Assembly: GCA_963969345.1 (NCBI GenBank) | Contig: OZ017769.1 | Location: forward strand, 1,240,001 to 1,304,000 | From: Turbatrix aceti | Lineage: Eukaryota > Nematoda > Chromadorea > Rhabditida > Panagrolaimidae | Reading direction: 5' to 3' | Length of the DNA: 64,000 nt | Shown: piece by piece, positions 55,464 to 64,000 of the stretch | How positions within the stretch are numbered: position 1 is the stretch's first letter | Layout: every line of letters starts with the position of its first letter | Program-made: the position numbers and the translations under genes | The notes under the pieces: model-generated | Database searches by the model: none | What the model was told of the DNA's origin: nothing | Seen by the model: only the letters and a program-made list of their open reading frames with translations

Positions 55464-58400
55464 TTAAAACCTGTCTGAATACTCCGGTGGAGGACCCGTA
55501 GGAGGTGGTGGATGCGGAAGGGCGGGAGGGAGTGTAGACGAAGAGCTATGAGTCAGTGGGCGGGAGTTGTTAGCCGCATCACCCGGCGTAGATGCATCAG
55601 AAGACGCAATTTGCGTTACACGATTGTCAGGATAAACCGGAGGATGTTGGGGGGGAGGAGGAAGAGCAAGAGGGTGAGAGGGGTTGTCCGAAGACGAAGT
55701 CGATTCCAGTTCGTCACCCGCACCGGCAGCAAAGGTAACAAAGACGTCGTCGAGGGTGGTCTGGGAGAGGGTATAGTCTTGGACTGTCACAATGTCCTGC
55801 AGCTGACTGATGGCACCAAATGCCGTTGACAGCGTGCAGTGGACGGATGAGATGCGATAGAACATGCTGTTGCAGTGGATGCTTTTGAGGTGAGCACCTA
55901 AAATTATGGGGTTACGGTAAGTGATCAAATCGTCTTTTTTCGTCAAAATGAGCGAAAAAAGTTAGCTAAATATAAACGAAAAAAAGCTTGTACGTTGGAA
56001 AATGAAAAAAATCTTAAAAAAGGTCTCAATACAAAAATTCCAAAAAATCGTAAAACTTGATCAAAAATCTTTTTTTTGTTCAACTCTGTCAAATTAAAAG
56101 AAAAAAAGTCGGTCCAAACTGAAAAACATTGTGGGTCAAAAACATGTGAAAAAATGATCGATATTCGTCAAAAACAGACACAAAAAACGATGGAAAATGA
56201 TTGTTTAAAAAATGGTCCCTACATGAAAATTCCAAAAAAATCGTGTCCTACCTGGAATGTTAGTCGCAATAAAATCCTTGGCCGTCGTGATGTCTTCCGG
56301 TGAATTGAGCTTCAGCGTGAGCGTGTATCCATGTCCAAATCGGGTTTTCAAGTGTTGTATCGATCCAAGACACGAAAACTGTCCGTCGACCATGATGCCA
56401 GTCCTCGTACAGAGTGCTTCGCATTCCTCCATGCTGTGCGACGTGATAACCACCGTTCTATGCGACCTCCTCAGCGCCCGGATGAGATTCCACATAAACT
56501 GCTGGCTGACGACGTCCATGCCAGCAGACGGCTCATCCAGGAGCACAACGGGAGGGTCAGCGACGAGGGCGATGGCAGCCGAGAGCTTTCTCTTGTTGCC
56601 GCCGCTGTACGATCCCGATACCTCGTTAGCGTACGTTCGGAGTTGCATTTCAGCGACCGCCCACTCGACGGTTCGTCCGACGTCGGGTTCAAGGATGCAT
56701 CGGAGACGGGCGTAGAACGCGAGCTGTTCACGCGCTGTCAGGCGAAGGTTGAGCGCGTCAAACTGGGGACAGTAGCCGATGAGGCAGAGTCCGGCGAGTC
56801 CCTCTTCGCGGATGCTGTGGCCGTGGACAAAGGCGTCACCGTAGCCCATGGAGAGGCGACCTGTCAGCATGGAGAACGTGGTCGTCTTGCCGGCGCCGTT
56901 CACGCCCAGGAGACCGAAACAGTCGCCCTTGCGCGCGGCAAAGCTGAGGTTGTTGACTGCGAGGAATTCACCTTTGTATGCCTGAAAGAATTTGATAAAA
57001 ATAATTCGCTGTCGAAAAAAAAAATGATTTTTTAAAATTTGATTCAAAAAAATGATTTTTTGAAATTTACAATATAAAATTCTCGCAGTGGGATAGCAAA
57101 AAAATCATAACAAAAATATTATTATACTTCATGTACGCTGCATAACATTTTTTGGGGCTAAAATGCTATTTTTGAAGTGCTATATTCTGTGAATAACACC
57201 GAAAAGTACCAAAAATGTTACGTTACATCCGCTGCATAATATCGCTTCGTCACTAAAATGTTACGTTTCATGGCGCTGTATTTGCTGCATAACAAAAATG
57301 GTTGCTAAACTATTACGTCATGTGCAATGGATAACACTTGATTTTCACTATTTTGATACATTTCTGCGCATGCTTACGTTCTTTTTTTTGTGAATCGTTT
57401 ACACCCTTTTTTGTCGTGTCTTTTTGAACTTTTTTTTGCCAACCAACCTTGGATAAATTCTTGACAACCAATCCAAAGTCATCCGTTTCAGTTAATTGAT
57501 TGACAAATTCCTGCTCCTTGACGACGTCCTCATCGAGAGTCTTGTGCAACCCTCCATTTTTCTTTACCAATTTCCGGGTAACAGTTTTTTCATACTTTTG
57601 TGAGAATTTTAGGATCATTTTACGGTATTCAAACGCCAGTAGACCGATGATGAATAGGACGGTCAGTATGATCAGTGCAATAATATGCCGTCCGACGAGT
57701 TCAAATTCCCCGACATCAGGTAACGGTATGTCTCCGATAGAATCCGATCGATTGATTGATTCTAGATACCTTTCTGCCATGACGTAAATGCCGTGGACAA
57801 AGTTCAGTCTCGCAATTGCCATACCCATGTTGTACTGTGGTAAGACGAGGAATATGATAGAACAGATTCGGTGCGCGATTATCAGGGTATCGTCGTTGCT
57901 TGTTAGGTTCTCGAGGAGAAGGATGGTCATCGAAGTCACGACTCCAATGAAGAATTCACCGATGCCGATGCATGCGTAGGCGACTGCGGGGATGCGGAAG
58001 GCGTACTGTAGCAGGTAGACGAGAGGCAGTGCGCAGGCGTTGTACGTGGCGAAGAGAAGGATAGACGTGATGAAAGCGTTCCAGCGGTAACTAAAGACCG
58101 ATACGCCGATCACTGTGTACATGAAGATGACGATTAAGGAGCACACCATCATTACTGCCTGAAATAAACACTTGGTTATTATCAGATTCGAAAAAACTAG
58201 TTTTTGGTAAAAATTGATGTAAATACATTTTAAAAACAACTGGTATAAAATAAAATACGGCCAAACAACGCAAAAATCTATCAAAAATTACAAAAAAAAC
58301 GTTCAACTCGTTTACGATACAGAATTCTTTGGAAGATAACATAAAATCGTAACTAAAATATTACTTTATGTGCGCTGCATAACATTTTTTGGGTTTAAAA

Positions 58401-61400
58401 TGTTATTTTTTAGGTGCTGTATTCTATGAATAATACCGAAAAGTACCAAAAACGTTACATCATGTCCGCTGCATAACATCGCTTCGTCACTAAAATGTTA
58501 CGTTTGATGGCGCTGTTTTTGCTGCATAACAAAAATGGCTGCTAAACTATTATGTCACGTGCAATGGATAACATTTGATTTTATCCATTTTGTTCCGTTA
58601 CTGCTGCTGTTATATTTATCACTAAACTTTTATGATACCAAAAAACTTACGTAGTCAAAGATATAACTAGTAATCCAGTACATCCACGGCGCGACGCCAA
58701 ACACAGACTGTAGATGCCGGCTAAACGATGTTCTTTCTTCAACCAGACTGAGACAGACCGCCGCGGGTAGAAAACTGAACACGAGAACCATAACCACAAC
58801 CCGGAACGCAATAGTTTTCTGTAGTTGTTGTGAATCGCTGATTGCCGATCGAACGGTCTCATTCATGGGATGGGAGATGGCCATGATGCCCAGCAGGTCA
58901 GCAGAGACGTCACTCGGCCTCAAGGCCCGGAAAATCGCGTTGTGGTAGGTGTTGGTGTTGATCGGCAGCGAGGCCCATGCTTTGTTGTTGAACCAAACTT
59001 TCGTGTTGTCGTGCGTATCGAGGCCAGCAACGGTCGATCGGAAGAAGGCATTCGGCGTCAGGTCTGCAGGCTTGACGAAGGGATCGCTTTGGGTGGTCCA
59101 GTTGACGTCTGCGGTTGCGTTTTTCCAGTCGAGACCCCAGAGGGCTGAGAGGGATTTTGAGGATTCTTCGATGACGATAAGTCCGTCGTAGGCTTCGTTG
59201 AGTTTGACGGGTGTTAGCTTTTGGATGTTTATATGACCTCCGACTACTCCACCCAAACTAAAAACATTTATTTTTAAAAATTCAATTTTTTTCAAATCCC
59301 AGACATTTTTTTTTAGGATTTGTTGTCAATTTTTTTTAATTCCAAAAAAATTTCTAAAAAAAAAATTTATGTCTCCGATAAAATTCTAAAAAAAAATTTT
59401 TTATATAAAAAAAAAGTTCAAAACTTTTTTTACGTAAAAAACTCACACAACATTCCGCAACTTTGTCGTATTGACCGAAGTCATGAGTCTATACTGCGAC
59501 AAATTTCTGTACGACACATCCCAGAGAATGTCGGATGTGTTGGCGATCGCCCAATCGAGTTCATCGACGGGATACGAGCAAGCCGAGCAGTTCCAGCCGC
59601 TGTTTGCCGTACATCCGCACGTATTTGGCACGTCGTAGATGGTCGACGAATTATCGGCGTCAAAATCGATGATCCCAGTTGCCGTGCCCCACTGACAGCG
59701 ATCGAAGATGTCGTCGAAGATCTCGAGGTCGGGGACACACCTTACACCTGGTCCGGGAGAGTGGACAAGAGCTTCCATGAAGGGCTGCGTCGTCGCGTTA
59801 CGATACCACGCGCCGACGTAGAGCTGGGTGGAGTTGCCGTAGATGACGGGGGTCATGTAGAGCGGTAGTTCGGATGCCATGTAGGACAATGAGCGGATGC
59901 TGTTTTGGATGTTGGAGTAGATCTCGGATAATAAGAGAAGTAGGATGGGGCACAAGAGCTAAAAAACGGGGTATGCGGTTAAAAAAATTTAAGACGAGTG
60001 CCGCATTTGAGATTTTCGTCAATTCGATGTTAAAGCGAAAACTTGGTTCTGTAGAAACATTTTGAAAAGAAAAAAAAACAACTGGTCAAAATTAAAATAC
60101 GGTCAAAAATCGTAAAAGTGGCGTAAAATTGACAAAAGAACGTTGCGATACAGAATTATTTCAATGAATAACAAAAAATTGTAACTGAAATATTACTTCA
60201 TGTGCGCTGCATAACATTTTTTGGGGCTAAAATGCTATTTTTGAAGTGCTCTATTCTGTGAATAACACCGAAAAGTACCAAAAACGTTACGTTACATCCG
60301 CTGCATAATATCGCTTTGTCACTAAAATGTTACGTTTGCCGACACTGTTTTTGCTGCATAACAAAAAAAAATCGCTAAGCTGTTACGTCGTGTGCAATGG
60401 ATAAATTCGTTTTTTTTTGGTGTTTTTCAAAAAATGTTGTTGAAAATGCGTTAAAAATAAAAAACAAACAAACCAGGCAAAATAGCTGCATTTTACTCCT
60501 CTTCGTGTTCTGCCACTTCTTCGCAAACAGTGCCCGCGCGTGCTGCTTCAGTTTTCCGATCTTTTCCGTTTCATACGAAACAACCGGATGGGCGTGGTCT
60601 TTCTCCAGCGCTGCTCCTCCTTCGACAAGTTGGTCGCTCTCCTGCGTGCTGTCATCCGTAGGCGGCGTCATCGTGCCATCATCCGCAGCCACCCTCGAAG
60701 TCCAGTGCTTGATTTTCGCGACGAATGCCTCAGCCACGGAGCAGATCGTCCGTCCCTTGAATTTTTTGAGTATCAATTCGTGTGCCGGAGCGACTTTGAT
60801 GAAGATTTGCTGCAACGACGGCGCGGACACTCCGAAGGCTCCTATCTCGTTTTTTTCTTTCAGGGTCTCGAGTGCTTCAAAGATGCGTTGCATGTCGTGG
60901 GCCGGAAGGTCGAGGGGGAGGACATAAACAAGTTCAGAGCTGGATTCATCGATCAGCACCGCTCGATCGGAGGTCGCGGTTGCGATGAGACTTGGCAGGC
61001 TCGGCTTGTTTTCCGGCGAGCTCGTGTCCGTCGAAGTCAATGACGGTAGAACATTCGTCGGTGGCCGGGCTATCGTCAGGTGATATCCATCGCCGAACCT
61101 TTTTTTCAAAAACAACGACGACCCCGCGCACCTCAGTTGCCCTTCTGAGATGATCGCGATTCTGTCTGCGAGTACGTCAGCCTCATCCATGTGGTGGGTG
61201 GACAAGATCATGGTCCGATTTTTCTTGTGCTTGAGGAGGAGCTTCCAGACGGATCTCCTGGCGTGAGCGTCGATGCCGGCGGTCGGTTCATCCAGGATGA
61301 CCAGTCTGGAGCCGCCAATCAGCGCGATGCCAATGCACAGCTTTCTTTTCATCCCGCCAGAGAGATCGTTCGTCAGCGCCTTTCTTTTCTTCGCGAGACC

Positions 61401-64000
61401 AATATCCCGGACGATGAGGTCCACTTCGGCGTCTATATCCTCGGTTGGGACTCCCTTGAGCGCGGCAAAGAACGTCAGTTGTTGTTCGACGGTCATGTCG
61501 ACGAAGAAGACGTTGTGCTGTGGACAGACGCCCAGCGAGTCCCTAATGGCCCTCATGTCGCTTCGAATATCCCTGCCGTAGACCAGTGCCGTGCCACGGG
61601 TCGGAGGATACAGTCCGGATAAAATAGATATCGTCGTACTTTTTCCGGCTCCGTTATGCCCGAGAAAAGCGGTAATCTGGCCTTCAAAAAACCGGACCGA
61701 GAGTCCGTCAAGCGCTTTCGTGCCGTTATCGTAGACCTTGTCCAAATCCTGAATTTCGACGGCAAGCGGGAAATCCGGATCACGTTCGACGTCTTCGCAT
61801 GTCCCTCCGGTGAACGTGGTCGATCGCGTCGAGGCCGATTCGATGACTTCCACGTTGGGTGGAGAAGAAAACCAGTAGTCAGACGTGAAGCAAAAGTTCC
61901 AGGGTCTGGGAATGCCGTAGGTGCCGGGGAAGACGGCAGAGATGTACCACGCGAGAAAGAAGTAGAAGACAGTGTCGACGAAGAACGCGATGAAGACCTT
62001 GGCTAGTCCGATTTTGTACGCATCAAGGTAGATATCGTCCATCGTCGACCAGTGGGCCTCGCCTGCGGCTTCCGAGAGCGCAATCATGGTCATGCCGTAG
62101 CCGACGCAGGTTTGGGGCAGGATTAACTGAAAAAAAAATGTCCGTGAACATAAATTTTTTTTTACAAAAATGCAAACAAACGGGTTTTTTATAACAAAAA
62201 AAATTTTCTACATTTTTTCAGATTTTTGTGAAAAAAAATTTTCAACTTTGTTCGCGAACAAAAAATTCCTGTTCGTCCTTGTTCGTGTATATAAAATAAC
62301 TGTTCGCAACCAAAAAAAAGTAATATTCTATTTTTTACTTTTTTTTTCAAAAAAAATTTTTCAACTTTGTTCGCGAACAAAAAAATTTCTATTTGTCCCT
62401 GTTCGTATATAAAAAATGTTCGCGACCAAAAAACCCTGTTCTTCAACCCCTCTCAAAACTCACCGTAATCAACGTAACAACCGGAGACCTCATCCTGACG
62501 GACAACTGGAATGGCACGAAGAACAAGAAAAACAGCAACGAAGTGCACGCAGTAGCGACGTTTGCATGCGAGAAGATAGTCGTCAGAAACAGGCACTGAG
62601 CCAGGCAGGCGACCGCGAAACAGATGAGGAAGACCACCAGCAGACTGATATCCACGCTGGGCAGAATGTTGCCGTACTTGAGGAGGCAGGAGATGAGCGC
62701 GATGGAGACCATGTTGAAGGCAAAGTTCTGCGTTGCCCACGCGACCCAGTGGATCATGTCGCCCATGCCCATGATGCGCATCATTTCCTTGAGACGCATT
62801 TCTTTTTCCCAGACAATGTTTTTGACGAGCAGCGCTGACGGTATCATCCACGACAGAATCAGGAAGAGGGAAAGAAAGGTGGTGACGTTGAAGCTAAACA
62901 TAAAATCGGTAAAAAAATTCGAATTTGTGGGCGGAGCTTCCGTAAACATTTTTAAAACGGTAATTTAGCGCGTATAAAATTAAATTTTACATAAAGTTTT
63001 ATATCTAATTTTTTGAGTAGCCAATTGCTAATTTTTTTCACGATTAAATATCGTAAAAAAAAATTTCTGGTCATTTCTATCGTTAAATTTTTTAACGATT
63101 TTTTATCGTAATTTTTTGGTAAAACAAAATTTGAACAATTTTTCAGTCTCATTGATTATAAATACATTTCGACTGTAAAAATTTTTTTTACGACTTTTTG
63201 TACCTTAATTTTTGATTTTCTACCGTAGAAAAATATTATTAAAACAACCGTAATTCTTTTCGTCACTTTCAGATGTTTTTAGACAGCGCCGATTACCAAG
63301 CCCCGCCCCCCCCCAACTCACATATCCATCTGAACGCAGGGATAAGGCTCTTGCTGTGCAATGAGTCCACTTGGAATACTCTTATTCGTATACATCTCGA
63401 TGATGGCATGCTCGATCGCCTCCTGTAGATACGAGAATCCATACGTCAGGTATTTGAGGTCACCGAAGGGGTCATCGCGGGAGATGTAGTGCCCTGGGTG
63501 ATCCATCACCCGGGACGTGCCATCGACGAGTGAGTGCAGATGCCGGATTTTGTACTCCGTGTAATCCGCGATCGTGTCCATATCCGTGACGTTATCCGGA
63601 AACACGATGCCACTCCAGTAGAGATCGTAGTTGCTGAGGCACATGGCTGTCTTCTCGAGAGTCGACTCATTGGCGACGAAGACAAATCGATCGAATCTGA
63701 AGCACTCGCTGGTCTCGAGAAATCTCTCGGCGAGGACTTTGGCCTGGACGAGGAGCGCCTCAGGGTCGGAGGAGTTCTTGAAGAGGTGCTCCAGCGCCCA
63801 GTGGTAGGTCCCGTTGCCCGCGCTGCTCGGGATCAGCTCTGCAAGGATATCCGCTGCTTTTCCGAGGTCGCTGTCCGCAATGGCATCTTGCAAACTGTCA
63901 GCGATGAGGGTAAAGTCCTCAACGAGGTCGCGGAAGTACTTGGCCTTGCGCAGAGGGGCAGAAAGTCGGTCGACCAAGTCCCTGGTCACCGGAGAGTCGG
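55464..64000 (-). CDS. Full-size ABCA-family transporter, 5' end beyond window
   Basis: Exons in the window (minus strand): 63322-64000 (open to the edge), 62464-62893, 60474-62126, 59447-59958, 58651-59257, 57448-58158, 56252-56981, 55464-55897; about 1918 codons. Order: part of extracellular domain 1, TM block 1, NBD1 (Walker A GHNGAGKST, signature LSGGMKRKL, Walker B VILDEPTAGID, switch STHHMDEAD), TM, Cys-rich extracellular domain 2 with several NxT/S sites, TM block 2, NBD2 (GVNGAGKTT, YSGGNKRKL, VLLDEPSAGMD, TSHSMEECEAL), and the ABCA regulatory segment LSQTTLDDVFVTFA. Both ATPase sites look complete. The tail is Pro-rich with two PPxY motifs (PPVY and PPEY), candidate WW-domain/Nedd4 ligands. 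ABCA proteins move lipids; C. elegans CED-7 in this family acts in corpse engulfment, but orthology is not shown. Three introns carry periodic repeat blocks. Confidence 0.9.
57075..57355 (-). repeat. GTAACATTTTAG-family repeat block (ABCA intron, NBD2 side)
   Basis: Reverse units: GGCTAAAATGCTATTTTTG, CACTAAAATGTTACGTTTC, CTAAACTATTACGTCATG; sense with respect to the minus-strand gene. Confidence 0.8.
58340..58610 (-). repeat. GTAACATTTTAG-family repeat block (ABCA intron)
   Basis: Closely similar to 57075-57355 and 60130-60395: ACTAAAATATTACTTTATGT, CACTAAAATGTTACGTTTG, CTAAACTATTATGTCACG. The three ABCA blocks resemble each other more than blocks elsewhere. Confidence 0.8.
60130..60395 (-). 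repeat. GTAACATTTTAG-family repeat block (ABCA intron)
   Basis: Third ABCA-intron block: ATTACTTCATGTGCGCTGCA, CACTAAAATGTTACGTTTG, CTAAGCTGTTACGTCG. Confidence 0.8.
62205..62440. repeat. Tandem duplication in ABCA intron
   Basis: Two adjacent copies of a roughly 115-bp AT-rich unit share TTTTCAACTTTGTTCGCGAA, then a TGTTCGT...TATAAAA stretch and TGTTCGC(A/G)ACCAAAAAA. It lies between exons 62464-62893 and 60474-62126. Confidence 0.65.

Noticed and set aside
56257..57035. Plus-strand ORFs of 152 and 234 codons across the ABCA NBD2 exon
   Set aside because: They are antisense to an exon with full Walker A, signature and Walker B motifs.
1..64000. CRISPR array or prokaryotic operon
   Set aside because: No regular direct repeats with unique spacers. 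The gene structure is eukaryotic with spliceosomal introns, and the periodic GTAACATTTTAG repeat lacks unique spacers.

Overview
The window looks like a eukaryotic, probably nematode-like (ecdysozoan) nuclear genome. The genes are multi-exon with compact AT-rich introns. Donors are mostly GTGAGT or GTAAGT, and acceptors are T-rich ending in TTTTCAG or TTTTTAG. Exons are distinctly more GC-rich than introns and spacers. F-box and BTB genes are present, together with CED-12/ELMO and ABCA genes. The species cannot be fixed from the sequence alone. All gene models below were spliced by hand from reading frame, splice signals and family resemblance; boundaries may be off by a base or two.

Layout: 1-1255 has no recognisable gene. 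1256-3902 is a short LTR retrotransposon with identical 175-bp LTRs and a 5-bp target duplication; it carries one gag-like ORF (minus strand) and a tRNA-Gly primer site. 3903-10529 is gene-poor and AT-rich, with a pair of inverted repeats and a hairpin. 10530-13063 (-) is a BTB/BACK-type protein. 13725-14263 is a hAT-type MITE inserted exactly at the stop codon of a Cdc42-like GTPase gene (14268-15051, -). A decayed copy of a secreted-peptide gene (15126-15433) and a rhomboid protease gene (15668-16582, +) follow. 17546-23002 is a large palindrome with about 1.5-kb arms. Each arm carries a nearly identical small secreted-peptide gene, and the central spacer holds a cytochrome b561-like membrane protein gene and a third peptide paralogue.

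23342-26585 (-) is a coiled-coil protein. It is divergent from 27033-30640 (+), an ELMO/CED-12 homologue. Head-to-tail after that come a TANGO6/RTP1-like HEAT protein (30956-34600) and a 1404-residue low-complexity protein with SUZ-like, eIF4B-like and PAM2 motifs (35264-41289). After a repeat-rich spacer come an F-box gene (44570-46858), a four-TM protein (about 47400-48338), a 2-kb foldback element at TTAA (48455-50434), a second F-box gene (50967-53092) and an unrecognised gene (53563-54966). The window closes with the 3' part of a full-size ABCA transporter (55464-64000, -), whose 5' end lies beyond the right edge.

A periodic repeat built on GTAACATTTTAG occurs in at least 13 blocks, 11 of them inside introns. 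CED-12/ELMO and an ABCA protein (the CED-7 family) are both engulfment-related families in nematodes, but their proximity may be chance. The most unusual items are the Cdc42-like GTPase lacking the Gly12 and Gln61 equivalents, the palindromic secreted-peptide cluster, the MITE at a stop codon, and the tRNA-Gly-like segment in the LTR element.
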